Below, piece by piece: positions 10,336 to 23,080 of a DNA stretch of 64,000 bases. Position 1 is the stretch's first letter. Every line of letters starts with the position of its first letter. Position numbers and translations under genes: made by a program. Below the pieces are notes generated by a model. The model was not told the origin of the DNA. It worked only from the letters and a program-made list of their open reading frames with translations, and searched no databases. This DNA is from Synaphobranchus kaupii (lineage: Eukaryota > Chordata > Actinopteri > Anguilliformes > Synaphobranchidae). Location of the stretch: NCBI GenBank assembly GCA_029718625.1, contig CM056377.1, positions 111,090,407 through 111,154,406 on the forward strand, given 5' to 3'.

Positions 10336-10773
10336 AGGCCGTGTCCAAATTAGAGCCCCATCTACTGTGTCCTCTGTACTAGCAGACTGTGTACTGTTTA
10401 CTGTATACTTTTTAGTATGCACTGTGCAGTGTGCAAAAAATATCCTCCATACTATTTTCCAACTGTACTACGGAAGTGGCGTAAGATGTCCCGCCCTTGC
10501 GTTGCCATTTCACAAGTTGTTGTTGTTGTCGAAGGAAAACATCAGCCAAACTGCACCTGTTTTTTGAAAGCGAAGCTGCGCATCATATTTATGGGACCAA
10601 AATGTTTGTTTACTTCTTGAAAAGTATGCTCCCAAATATACTATATAATTATATCATCCGGGGATTGTAAGTACACTACATTTAGAGAAAATTTTGCCTA
10701 CTTAACTTTCTTAGCCAGTGTACTCAACAAGCATACTCAATAGTATGGAAGGGTGCTGATTTGGACACAGCCT
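10336..10773 (+). mobile_element. R2 MITE, copy 2
   Basis: Full-length relative of 986-1430, with ends AGGCCGTGTCCAAATTAG and TGATTTGGACACAGCCT. The flanks read GTG on both sides (10333-10335 and 10774-10776), a possible 3-bp duplication, though low-complexity context makes this weak. No coding capacity. Confidence 0.7.
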
Positions 10774-12061
10774 GTGTGTAGGTGAACATACTGTATATCT
10801 TTGAGTGCCTTTTGTAACGTTAACCATCAGTTGTCTGTTTTTATGTATTTATTCAGATCAGTTGTTACGGAGGCAGAGGGATGATCCAGTACGTGTTTCA
10901 GGTTATTTTCATGTACTCAGGAACTGTCACAGCAAAGCTGAGAAACACAGCAGTAATCGAAAAGACACATACTGCAATGTCCGTCAGTGACAGTAATACA
11001 AATCTGTTTTCAATCTGTGTTTACGTCAAAGGCATTTCTACATTAAAAGGTCAGACCGCTGAGTGTGTGTGCGTGTGTGTGTGCGTGTGTGCGTGCGCGT
11101 GTGTGTGGTTTAAGTGCCTCCTTATGGCTCATTTAATTCTAAAAATCAATGTTTTAAGAGTCTAAGAGAGTATCAAGGCTGAAAAGAGACAAGAATTTCA
11201 ATCAAGAAAACTGCAGCACTTTACTTGGCAGAAGTTATAATGAGGCTTTGTGAAACACATCACTTTGTTCACTGGCATGGTAGACCTACTGCATGTGGGT
11301 TCAACTGAGGTAACATGGATTCACCTTGGTCAGTCATTGGGTTCTTGTTCAAACTCAATTTGTGATTAATTATATGAAAAATAACTTAAACGGTTTCAAT
11401 AATTTGGGAGGATATGAAGTCAAGTTTCACAATGAATCCTGATTCATCATCACAGTCTTTTCCTGAGCTATCTGATTAAACTATCTGGCATATATCTCGA
11501 TTGACACAAAAATACATTAAAAGTACACCTCAGCATCTTTTGTATTCACATTCTTGGGGGACAGCTACAACACAAAGTGTGAATTAATGCAATTGTTACT
11601 TTATTTACTTAATCAAAGTCCCTAAAGGGGTATGCTCAAATAATATAATCATCTCTACTATAGAGCTGTCTCATTATATAAGGTATTAATGATGCAGAGA
11701 GTATTCGTTCATTTGCTTTAGATGTGCATGTTGTCTCTGAAAAGGTCCATGGGAGACCTTAGGTATTGGTGTCCTCCTGCTATGCCCTCTCAAATTTGTG
11801 AGAGCTTCTTATGGAGTAGCATGGAGGATACCCAAACAGAACGTGTTATAAGGCAATATGCCAACTGATGGATTCTAAGGGTGGAACTTGGGTTGACACT
11901 TCTGCTAGATACGCAAGTAAAAAGTAAATGCATATTTCCAGCACACTTCATACTCACATACTAAATCGCAACTATTACATTGTGAGAAGTATTGTTAATG
12001 CTGTTGTACATACCTTACGTATGGTATATAATATGGGTATTTCGGCACATTTATGTCTGTT
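10774..12061. other. Unrecognised intergenic sequence
   Basis: Apart from the TG microsatellite, no exon, RNA gene or repeat end is recognised. Open frames here (for example 10881-11165) run through the microsatellite and are not coding-like. Confidence 0.4.
11062..11107 (+). repeat. (TG/CG)n microsatellite
   Basis: An alternating purine-pyrimidine run of GTGTGTGCGTGTGTGT type with interspersed CG steps (…GCGTGCGCGTGTG…). Such tracts can adopt Z-DNA. Flanked by unique sequence. Confidence 0.9.
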
Positions 12062-12069
12062 TAAACACA

Positions 12070-13069
12070 AGCAGGGGCGGCATGGTGATTGCGTGGGTGT
12101 CCTCCGGGTACTCCGGTTTCCTCCCACAGTCCAAAGACATGCAGGTTAGGTGAATTGGAGACTCTAAATTGCCCATAGGTATGAGTGTGTAAGTGAATGG
12201 TGTGTGTGCCCCGTGATGGATTGGCGACCTGTGCATGGTGTATTCCTGCCTCTCGCCCAATGCTGTCATGGTTTCTGGCAGCCTGCTGTTGTTTCTGTGG
12301 TCGTTCTTTTGTTTGACGACATCGGGGCGATCTATCGGATTTTTCTGCATCCGTTTCGGTGTTTGAATCTCGCCCGGCAATTATTCCTTTCACCTGTTTT
12401 GGATTTCCTGCCGGTTATAAATAGCACAGGTGTTCCGCATTGCCGACGCTTTGAGATTGTCTTTGCTTTTGACTATCGGAGTTGGTAAGGAAAAGGATAG
12501 CGGTCTCTATGTTTCTGGTTGTTATTCGTCAGAAACATAGGTAGTCCGGTTAAGGAGTTAGGGTAAATATTTATTTAGTCTTTTTGTTTCCTTCTCTCTT
12601 TATCCTTTTATTTTCCTCTACCTGTTACCTTTTTGTCAGCTCGTTCACACCTAGAGCTGTAGGAAACAGGTTATTTTTCTATTACGTTTCTTTCGCCCTT
12701 GTTACACGGGCTTTCTTTTGTTTTTCTCTGACCTCTAGTTATACGCCTCTTGTGTGAGTGCGTGAGGTTCCTTTGTTGTTTACTACTCGCTATCGCTGAG
12801 TTGGCCTCTTTTGGGATTGTTTTGCGTTGGCTTACGCCAGGAGGGTTTTATTCCCATTATTTTGTTTTATTTCCCCTGTTTCTGCGGAGCTGTCCGCTTA
12901 GTGGCGTATTTCTAACGAATTACGCTTTCAGATTCCTTGGTTGTGGCGTTTGGTTCTCCGAATCTTTCACTCCACATTATAAATGCATGCTGGGATAGGC
13001 TCCACCCCCCCCCCCCCCCCACGACCCTGACCAGGAATAAGCGAGTTAGACAATGGATGGACGGATGGA
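12070..13069 (+). mobile_element. tRNA-type SINE split by an LTR-like insertion
   Basis: Positions 12070-12263 and 12987-13069 together match the complete SINE at 40439-40794 (TCCTCCGGGTACTCCGGTTT, CAGTCCAAAGACATGCAGGT, GACCCTGACCAGGAATAAGC, GGATGGA tail). About 100 bp of the tRNA-like head is deleted just after GGCGGCATGGTG. TAAACACA at 12062-12069 and 13070-13077 is the probable SINE target duplication. The SINE was broken by the 718-bp insertion at 12264-12981, and the CACCCC stretch near its 3' end has expanded to a long C run (about 13004-13020). Confidence 0.85.
12264..12981 (+). mobile_element. 718-bp LTR-like insertion (probable solo LTR)
   Basis: It interrupts the SINE exactly: the intact copy reads CCCAATGCATGCTGGG, whereas here AATGC occurs on both sides (12259-12263 and 12982-12986). 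A 5-bp duplication is typical of LTR retrotransposons. The insert starts TGTCATGGTT and carries a TATA motif (GGTTATAAATAGC, about 12412-12424), both LTR-like, and has no long open frame. It ends CACATTATA rather than the usual CA, so either the end has mutated or the element is of another type. No internal region is present, which fits a solo LTR left by recombination. Confidence 0.6.
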
Positions 13070-13077
13070 TAAACACA

Positions 13078-15893
13078 GGCTCGCCGGGAACAGGAAGTCC
13101 ATCCCACATTCACAGCTATTCGTCAGCTCAAGTACTACAAGTACTATAATAATACATAAAAACATGTAACTTCTATGTAACAGAAGTGTAACGACCCACC
13201 CCATCTGTTGATGGTAGACAATGGGATCACGATTTTAATTATTTTCTTTAAAATGTGTAAAAGGGAGACTGAAAATAATCAAATCCAGTTCAACAAGGAC
13301 TGTAAAAAGTGTGCCCTGCATGGGTTTGATATTTACTAAGCTGAGTGAAGCTGCATGTAGTTAATGCAAAGGATTTCATTAGGTTGAGATGGCTTTACGC
13401 ATCATTGCTGTCAGCTGATTGCTCCAGCTCTAATTTAATCAACAGCCAAGAACTGTGATGTTCTAATGGTATTATTCAATGACCAATGGTCTGAAATAAT
13501 GAATCCAGCTCGCAGTGAAATGCATTACGCTTACAGGGCATGCGATTTCTGCCTCTACTATAGCCTCTACATGCTTTCCGGGTTTTTACCTGACAGAAGA
13601 GTGGCAGTTACTCTTCCCTCTGGCCCTAGCTCACTACCAGTCAGACATTTCCTCCTGAACGAGACACCCCCTGATGCATGGAGCCAAAGGCATAGACTGC
13701 TATTCATGTGTGTACCCTGAAATTGTTTTTTTTCTAGTTCAGTATGCCTTGTTTTGACTGTTTTTTTTTATTTTTATTTTTTCACGTTATTATTTTTAAA
13801 GGACATCACCTTTCATTATGATGTTTTAACCAATTTAACCTTTAGCCTTTGAACAGCAAACTGTTCACTTTTGCACATTTTTATTGGTTACTGTTTAATT
13901 TTGCCATCTAAATAAATTTTTTCCCCTTTGCTTTAATGGGACATGGGGAGTCCACCCTCCTATTCTTATTTGGACTCCCCACGTTCCTTAAAATAAAATG
14001 GGAGCGGGGGGCTTTTTAAAAAATCTTTTTAACAAAACATTAATTTTTATTTGCCCTTCCACTTGTCAGTAATACAGGGCTGCACATGGATAATAATTTA
14101 GTTTATGAAAACAGAATACTTTCTATGAACACGCATTTTAATATTTCAAAATAAGAGCACACATTGTCTAGCATGACATGGGGTCCATAGATTCTATAGA
14201 CCCACCAGATACTCAGTTCTGCATTCCTAAAACAAGTTGTCTCTCTTCCACTGAGGCAGACACATTCCAATTTAATGGGACATAACCAAGAACAATCTTA
14301 TTGCAATAGATGTCCTGTGCTGTATTATAAAATGGATTGTTTTGGTCCTGAAGGCCGACTGGTAAGCAGCTCTCCCTAACGGTGCTGATAAAGCACATGC
14401 TGTAATGATAAAGCTTGGCTAAATACAATAGAATGTCCATACATCATCTTAATATCATTGTGCCTTCCACTAACAAACATCCTTGATATTTAAACATCGT
14501 AAGCGGTCAACTGTAATTAATAAAAATGACTTAACATCTCATTAAGCCTTCTCGGTTCACTGTTCAAGTCTTCAAAGTGGGATGTTCAATATGAGTCTGT
14601 ATCTATTCAACCAACAAAACCGTCTGTATCTGTATTTGAATAGAAACCCAGCGGTGAGCAAAGTATACGCTGAAAATTGCATAAACAGTACTTTTCTGGC
14701 CTAATGCACTGGTTCTCATATCACTTTAACATAAGTCACATTATGCACTGGAACCTCCTGTAGTTATGCTGCCTAGACAACGGAAGAAATGGAAGAAAGA
14801 GTTGAGTACCTGGTGAGTCGAATTAATCTGTCATTCTACCTAACCTGTTAATAATTATCTTGTTTGGGTTTGTTCAGATAACTCTTTCAAGGAGTATATT
14901 GTAAAAAAAAAAAAAACATCTTAAAATGAGTTGGATATAAGGGTAGATCAAGAGCTGTGGACTTTGTGTCTGTGACTTGACGAATTTCAGATTTAGATTC
15001 AAACTAGTGAAACTAGGCCTCTGGTGTACGTCATCCCATATGTATTAGAGGAGCCCAGTAAAGAAAGGCTGGAATCGCTGGATGCTCGCTGCTTTGAGAA
15101 TCCAGTAAGGTATCATGCTGGAGTCTGTGACCTGAAACAGTAATAACAGTTTAATGGAAAAGCTAAAATATAACTTTTTTTGTTATAAGATACATGTATT
15201 TGTACAAGTAAATACTACTGAGACAGAACATTCTTAAACTTTAAAGACACTCAATCTCACTTAAAATGTTTATTTATTTTTGCCTTTTTAGATTTTTTAT
15301 TATTCTGGTATTATCTATACCAGGTGAAACGGAATGTTTTTTAATCGCCGGAAACTACCTTGTTACCTCACCGCGCTATACATCACACACTTTAATTGTA
15401 GCCACAGGGACTGTCTGTAGCTGTGGATTCCCCCACTGATTGTAGTATGAATATGTCAGTTGGGGGAATAATTTGATGATGATTTATTACTTACAGCTGA
15501 GTATGAAATTGTAATGGAGATGGAATGCTGTGAGAGATTTATTTTAGACTGCCCATTAGTGAGCGTTGTTTTTTTCCCCACCGGCAGCTTTATATCGCCT
15601 GGGAAATGTATTTTCATCCATTATGCCTACTCCCCAGTGTGTCCCGCATTTTACATCCAATGCACCCGCACAACTTTCACAAGGCAAAACACGTGCCAAA
15701 CACTCTGGGAAAGTCCTGAGGGAAGTTTGAACATATATCGTATCGTGGTCTCAATAACACACATCGCAGGTTTCCAATGGTAATAAGGTAATAACAATTT
15801 AAACGGGAATGACATTCAGAGAGATGCCGACACCCATGTGAGTGGGCAAAGCACTGAAAAGCCTTACCCCACACCAGCCCTTTCTGGATAGGA
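13078..15893. other. Unrecognised intergenic sequence with a small hairpin
   Basis: No gene found. TGGGGAGTCCA at 13944-13954 and its exact reverse complement at 13971-13981 form an 11-bp stem with a 16-nt loop. Positions 14596-14665 resemble 4291-4380. The stretch 15340-15680 is less AT-rich than its surroundings but shows no coding signature. Confidence 0.4.
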
Positions 15894-15901
15894 TTGAGGA
15901 C

Positions 15902-17259
15902 TAGGGTTGCAAAGGGGCGGAAAATTTCCGGAAAACTTTCTGGAAATTTACCTTGGGAAGTTAAGCTCAGGGATTTTAGAAAATTTTGACCAATTCTTTT
16001 TTGCAAAAGTTAGCCTATAACATCGAACTTAAATTTAGTTGGAAAATACACAACTGCAATTCTAGATCTTGCCGCATGCTTTGGTTAAAACATCCCAACT
16101 GAATGCAAATTCAGTTGAATTTCAACCCTGCTCTCTGCATTTTTTCATAGAGTACTCAAGTGACTACGTCACACTGGTTTTGGAAGTGACTTACCCATTC
16201 ATTTAGACCGTAGACATTAACTAAAACTTATTTTTAAACAATTTCTAGTGATTATGTCTTACCATCAATTTCCTGGATTGTTCAATATAACAAAATATGT
16301 TGTTTTTCTGGACCAGCTTCGAGTATATTTTACATTTTAGTATTTTTTTGTGAATATACCAGCATTAGCACTGTTTAAAAACTCGACGTCCCATAATTCC
16401 CTCCGAACGGTTCAATGAAATAAAATGACCAAATTAGCATGGTGGTATGCACTGCCAAAAATTTCCAGACGAGATGATACCTGTGCGTAGCAGTAATGGA
16501 TATGTAGTCTGTCAAAGTGGACTACAAACCGGACTACAAATCATTAATCATTACTTTAAAAAAAAAAATTGGAACATGCAATGTATGCTCTATATCCTTA
16601 TACCACACAGGCTAATCCAGGAACGTTTCGGCTCATTCTATAAATGAGATTTCAAAAAATTGTCGATAGTCTCCGAAGTCCGTTCTATCCGTCATTGGAA
16701 ATTTACTACTCTGGGTACTCCAAAACCAAAACTCAGCGTCTGACGTACTCACCTGAGTACTCTATTGTGCAGTGCATTCTTTTATCACATGCACAGATAA
16801 TTCCTAGCATCCTGCACACTACTGCAGGGCCCTCTGCATGTAGTGTGCATTCTTCCATCACATGCAAAAAATAATTCCCAGCATCCTGCACACTACAGCA
16901 AGGCTATTGAGGCCACACTACTGCATTTGAGCCCAAGGACTACATCCATTTTGAATCCTTTTTTTTTTTTTTTTTTTGGGGGAGGGTAGGAAATACATTT
17001 ATTTTATTCAACATTCATGTTTTTTGTTCAATGAAAGAATCCATTAAAGTTCTACTCACAAATGTTTGCATGGATGTCTGCTTATGACAAAACAAAATGT
17101 TTATATTTATGTCTGCATATGACGAGGTAAATACAGCTAGTAAAAATAAAGCCAACATTTCCAGTTTATTCCCATTAATTCCCGTTCATTCCAATATATT
17201 CCCGTTAATTCCCATGGAAAGTTTCCACCTTTGAATATTCCCAGAATTTTGCAACCGTA
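15902..17259 (+). mobile_element. hAT-type non-autonomous element
   Basis: A 1,358-bp element with imperfect short terminal inverted repeats: TAGGGTTGCAAA at the left and TTTTGCAACCGTA at the right. Both ends are flanked by the same 8 bp, TTGAGGAC (15894-15901 and 17260-17267), the target-duplication length of the hAT superfamily. Subterminal stretches rich in GGAAA/TTTCC are also inverted relative to each other. No transposase frame is present. Inside are a 73-bp direct repeat (starts at 16774 and 16847) and a T run near 16960. Confidence 0.85.
16774..16919 (+). repeat. 73-bp tandem duplication inside the hAT element
   Basis: GCATTCTTTTATCACATGCA...AGCATCCTGCACACTAC recurs 73 bp later as GCATTCTTCCATCACATGCA...AGCATCCTGCACACTAC with several substitutions. 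It is an older duplication that predates or accompanied spread of the element. Confidence 0.75.
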
Positions 17260-17314
17260 TTGAGGACTCAATGTTTTTCTTCTGAAATATTCCACATTTT
17301 AGAATAGTAATAAA

Positions 17315-17490
17315 GACAAGGGTTGTTTCTCCTGACTCATTTTTCTATTGAACTCCATGGAAAAATAATTCAGGAGAAGAAACCCTTAAAGTGATCCATC
17401 CACATCTGCTTTATATCTGACATCAGAGTGATGGTTTGAGGCTCATTTGATGCATCAGACCCTTGATGACTTAGCCACCTCTGGTATCAC
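17315..17490 (+). repeat. R1 hairpin repeat, copy b (partial)
   Basis: It contains the hairpin AAGGGTTGTTTCTCCTGA...TCAGGAGAAGAAACCCTT (about 17318-17388) and then GTGATCCATCCACATCTGC, CATCAGAGTGATGGTTTGAG and CCCTTGATGACTTA, matching 27715-27872. It is truncated after the GATGACTTA block. Confidence 0.75.
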
Positions 17491-20400
17491 GAGTGCAGAG
17501 TCTATGCAATTTCAGTGGCAATATCCACAGTGCTACACTAGATTACAGCCTGAAATTGTAGTTTTATTTAGATTAGATACAACCATTTAATGCCACCTTC
17601 TCAGCCACATTCAGAGTCATGGTATAATTATAATTATAATTGGTTGTCATACCTTCAATTTTCACTCCTTTCAAGAAAAACAGAACTATGGCTTTATACA
17701 AGTCTTTTATTAGGCCTTTTATTATACTTTTTTTGACAATAAAATAATTCAAGATGTAGCGGCTTAAGGTTTTTTGGAATGTTCTTATCTAAATATTGAG
17801 TCAGTGTTATAAAACTCCATTGCTTTCAATTACCAGTAGTGATTGTTACATCAGTATTAGCATGTTCAGTTAAGAACTGAGAACGCTAGTTATGTGATCT
17901 GGTTATGACGATCCACTGGACTGAATACTCTTAGTGAATGAGCATCATGAACTCACAATAACTAAGTTACTGTACAAAATACTTCTTACAAAATCAGTTT
18001 CAACGTATTTCAATTTCACTCGAGACGAGTCCTGGGGGTATTCCACAAACCAGGATTACTGAGTAAGCTGGATAACTGAGTAAAATCTGGAACAGCTTGT
18101 TTTACTTCAGTCCATGTTCCAGATTTGGGAAAAGTGCATCTAAGGAAATAGTGCAATTCAACATTCGCCGAAGGAAGCTAATGTTATAGTTAGCAGCAGT
18201 GTCTGAATCTGTGGTTTTATCTTATGTAAAACGAATCACTCCAAACTCAATAAATAAAGACTGGACAGTGGCAAGCTAGCAAGCAAATGACAGCACAATC
18301 TCATATCCACTAGCTAGCTAGCTATTTGTGTCTGAGATTATTGTTTCGCTGCTACATCGATTTTTTTTTTGCAAATTGAATAGATAACATTTAATGCATT
18401 TATAATGAGCTAACTAACTAGAATTTCAGTAGCATTCATGTAGTGGAGCAATCATTAAAAACATTCCTTCCAGGGACTCATCTGTAGTGTTCACTTCACC
18501 TAACTTACGAGAGCTTCTGCTTTCAAGGGCTTGCTGGATCCATACCATAAACTATAAAAAAAAAAATCCAGATCCTACGCAGTTCAGTACCCACGGTACC
18601 CAAGTTAAAACCATAGATGGTTAATACGACTTTACTGACAGGCTCCTTGTAGTCTATTCATCACATGTACACGCTACACTAATCAGAGTCATATGTTGAT
18701 CAAACAGAGTCTGGTGTTTACTAAATGATGAGTAAAACAATGCACCTTCATTATTGAATCGTCCCATCTCTCCAGTTCCACGCTCTATGACAAGCCTTAG
18801 ACAAAATCTGTGTTGCTCTTCCCCATGTGCGCCTTCCTGTCTTCAAAATGTGTAATGTCAATTCATCCTATGTCTATTCATTAGACACTGGTAGAAATGA
18901 ATAAAACACTTGTATTTGACGGATTTGAAAAATATTCAAGAATTCTGGTCCTTGGCCGCCTGTCAAACTATGTGCGAAGTTTCATCAAAACTGGATCAGA
19001 ACTGGATCAGGGTAATGTGGGTAAACATGGCATAAACCCAAAATGTTCTCCAATTCACAATTGTTTGCTGGACGTAGAAATATTGACCGTAGTTCCACAG
19101 GTTTATTAAAAAAAGTATTCTGCAGACTGAAGCATTGCCATTGTTGTAGACACTCTTCCCAGCAGTGAAAAAAAATGTTTTATACAGCTGGAAAGCTATA
19201 ATATACCACCCAATGATCTCTCTTCCTGGTTGTTTTCATTGATACAGGATGCCTATGGCCCATTTTTGAGATGTGCAGACTATTTATGTGCTGTTGCTCC
19301 AATGTTCATCCCACATTAATGCATTTGCTGAATGCTTAAATCAATCATTAATGCCCAACAGTTTATTTTTTTCAAGCCAACAGCAACTTCAAGACAGTTC
19401 TTTATGACATGTTAATGATTTCTCCATGCTCTGTCATGCACCGATGTGCCTAACAAATTAGCACCAACAATTATACCCATTAGAAGAAAATTAAGTTTCC
19501 TCTCACATATCTTGCTTATGTCTTTCTTGAGACATAGCATATATCAGAAATGAGTGCCTTTGGCAAGCTGAAATTTAGCATCAATGTGCATTAAAAATGT
19601 AAAATGGTTAAGTATACTGTCAGAATGACAAAGAGATCAAGGCCAGAATTGTGTTGTTTTGTTTTTTTACAATACAAACGGTGTTGGAACGGGTTGTGCA
19701 TTTAGTCAATCCTATACAAGAGAACACGTGGAGGGGCATACATACTGTAAGGTAATAGAGATACAAGCAAGCTTGCCAAGAAGACTATGGTCTTTTGTTG
19801 CAAGGGAAACAAGACCAATGTAAAGTATTCAGTAACACTTTTGGTGTGGAATCGCCTATGTGATGGCTATGTAAAGCTTTTTCTACATATAACGTTCAAA
19901 ATACATTTTTGTTGAATAAAGTGATCAATGTTTGCTTGGATTGTGTGAGAAAATGTGTGAAAAGCATGTGAAACAAAATACAAACGTCCAAACCAACAGA
20001 TTAAGTGTGCATACAAGCATTACGTTCAAAATTCAGCCCATTACATATGTAATGTCCATTATGATTCCATATATAAAGTTGCAATTTAAAGTATCTTTAT
20101 ATTGTTGTATTGACATATTTAAACGAATGGTGCCTTTGCGTTGACAGACATGTGGTGCTGGAAGGCCTTTACATTTTCCCACAAGGACACTGAAATGTAA
20201 ATTTGAGCAATGCTGTGGGAATTCTACACTTCACTTGTGCATATGTCTTTAATAGGTAAAGCTTATGTTTAAAAAATGGCAGGTTAAAATCTTAAAGAAA
20301 CTTGTACATTAGCAGATTGCATGCATGCAGTTTGAAAAAAATGAGAATGAAAGATTTACCACATTTTATAGTATAAGGAACATAAAAGTAATCATATTTT

Positions 20401-22282
20401 GTAAATAAAATTACCTTTGATGAAACGTACATTCATGCACATCTGTTACAGCAATGCAAACATAGCACACAGAAATCATCCTGTTGGGTTCCCAATAGTG
20501 TCACATTGCAGAGCATTCCTTGCAGTCATTTTCTTTGCCTGAAAAGCAATTATTTATGTTGTGATATACTGTACTGTACTGTGTTTTGCTTTGTGCTTTC
20601 TCTTCAGAAAGTCGCCGGACTCCTTAATTCAGCAAAAGCTGACAGAATTGGTTAGAGGGATGTTGACAGTTCTCACTTTTCTTGTGCTCTGGGCATATCT
20701 CATAAGTGATCCAGTGGTCCTGTATTTATTTGACAGTACTGTTCTCCTCTGTTCTTGAAAGGAAAGATATCAGCAGGGCCAATGCACAAGATCTGTGGCC
20801 TTGTTTATACTTAACACTTACTTATACTTATAAGAAAATGACTGAACAAATGAATTTGTTTTGTGTTAAAGTCCTAATCAGATAAAATTGTTAGGACAGA
20901 GGGGGGAAGTAACATCATTTCAGTAAAGAGGTCTACGTAAAATAAATACAACCAAAATAAATGCAACTGATACATCCACAATAATTGAAAAAAAAAAAAA
21001 AAAAACGATTGCATATGACTCTAGATTAGAAAATAGCGCACATTCTGAAAAGTGTAACTAAAAATGACAGTAACATATTTCTGCAAGATAATTTTGTGTA
21101 ATACACATAATTCTGTTCTAACCAGTGCTCTGGGGTGTTTTTGATGACTGCATTCCAGCTCATCCCATCAACCTAATGTAGCATGTATAAATAATGTTTA
21201 AATTAGATTTGATCTGGTGCACGGCTATACTGGCAGTTAGTTTTATGGCATGAGTGTATATTGTAATCATATCTAACTATTTGAGAGCTACTTAAACAGT
21301 GTACATTAAGTGGCTCATAGTGTTCTCAATCTAATTTTATCTGGAGAAGAACACAACCCACAGCATCAACTTTAGGCATCTCATTCGCTTCTGAGAAGCA
21401 ACTTTAAATGGACCTAATTCATTAAACACCAGCGCTTGTGTTGAAAGAATTGTAAATTAGTGTGGGAAAATATGTAAAAATTACAAGACGCATATGAGCA
21501 CATTAACACAAATCCTGTAAAACAACATCACGGAAGTGTGTATGAGGGGAACTGCTAGGTACTGTAAGTTAAGTATCTATTATTCGGGATGAAACGATGC
21601 TCCGCAACTCACATACAGTAAGCTGGTTGAAGTTCTGAGGTGGCAATTAATATGGATTGTGGCTTTGTGAACAATCTCGCCTGTGCTTCAAGCGTACAGC
21701 ATTCATTAAATATAATTAAACTATTCATTAAATATAAATTGATTGTTCAACAGCATGCAAAACGCTCACTATTAAAATCTATGGTAAAATTACTGTATTG
21801 GGTAGGAGGCTTTTTCTTTTGAATTTTTAGTTTTAGTTCCATAAAAACAGATGCACATTCATAACAGATACTAAGTTGCATAACCTTAGTATGATACCTA
21901 TCAAATACTATTGGCTTCTTGCTATCTGTGGTTTAAAGCAAGGCAATACACTTAAAATAACTCCAAAACAGCTTGTACAGTGTGACACCCCAAGTTATGC
22001 CCTCAAAGGCTGTACATGAGTATATTACCTCATTATTTTCACTAAATTACATTTAATCTTATTTTCAGTTGAACCTAATTTTACTGCACTCAAGGTGGTA
22101 CGGCATGATCTAAAAGTGGTCATTTATGTTTATAATTGGGATACAGCAATATGAATACTGGTATCGGGGCATCGGGTCTGATACTGTGCTCATGTACTCA
22201 TAAAACTGCTCCAAAACCCAGACCTGATACCGTCAATGTCACATAGCGTCGAGTTGCTGCCAAAACATGAATAATATACAGG
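17491..22282. other. AT-rich intergenic sequence
   Basis: No exon recognised. GGGGGTATTCCACAAACCAG at about 18044 looks like one end of a common fish MITE, but no matching opposite end was found. Small open frames (18897-19109, 20561-20758, 21640-21822) lack domain features. Confidence 0.4.
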
Positions 22283-22430
22283 TTACAGTGTTTCCCACAG
22301 GATTTTCTGAAACTGTGGTGGGTGGACCCCAAACTGTCTTGGGGGGTCTGGGGGCATGCTCCCCCGGAAGAAAACTTTGTCAATTTCGACAGCTAAATGT
22401 ATCAATTTGGTGCTCTTTGAGATTAAAATC
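22283..22430 (+). repeat. hAT-like fragment (CAGTGTTTCCCAC end)
   Basis: ACAGTGTTTCCCACAGGATT followed by GGGGGGTCTGGGGGCATGCT and CCCCCGGAAGAAAA is a familiar fish repeat end; CAGTGTTTCCCA is a common hAT terminus. Only one end is visible. Confidence 0.45.
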
Positions 22431-22942
22431 TAAACACTAGATCCACAATTCTTTGTGACTGGAACCTGGGAAATGGAATGCTTGAAATATATTGAATTTT
22501 GACTTTTATGACAGCTAGCTAACATCAGACCACCAGACCACCAGAAACGTAAAAAATATTCAAAAACATTTTAGACCACAATGCATTTCAACCTGTTATA
22601 GTCCAAATTTAGGTAAAAATCTTTATTTAGTATATTTATTTAAATATCTTATGACAAACATTATTTAGCTCACCTAAAATCACTGGATGAATTCATGTTG
22701 ACAAAGTCTAACTAATGTTGCATTGCATGAAACTATGGCATAGCTGCATTTAATCGACACTTTTTCCACATTTTAAAAGAAAGCAAAGCAGATAGAATCA
22801 TTGTGTGTCCCGTGTGAAAAGTCATTCACTTATTGTATTTATGCTAGGTTGTTTGTATTTTTAAATTGAATAGATAGACTGTCTGTTCCGCATCTGTATT
22901 GATTCTGTATTGAAAAACATACGCAAGTGATAGTGCTGTATC

Positions 22943-23080
22943 CAATAAGGGGTTGATATACCACAATGCCGATGGAACTGGAAACAGGGGGGATAAATCT
23001 CTCTTATTTCCGGTTCCGCAGGCATTGTAATGTATCAACCAAAGAGGGTAGGCAAATCTTTGGTATCAACCCCTTATTGA
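22943..23080 (+). mobile_element. Small palindromic MITE
   Basis: The ends AATAAGGGGTTGATA (about 22945) and TATCAACCCCTTATT (about 23065-23079) are inverted. Inside, ACAATGCCGATGGAACTGG and CCGGTTCCGCAGGCATTGT form a second, imperfect inverted pair, so the whole can fold into one long hairpin. No coding capacity. Confidence 0.65.

Noticed and set aside
12051..12393. Two overlapping minus-strand frames of about 110 codons
   Set aside because: They span the junction of a SINE and an LTR-like insert and are not conserved units.
18044..18130. Complete MITE beginning GGGGGTATTCCACAAACC
   Set aside because: Only one end could be seen; no inverted partner or target duplication found nearby.
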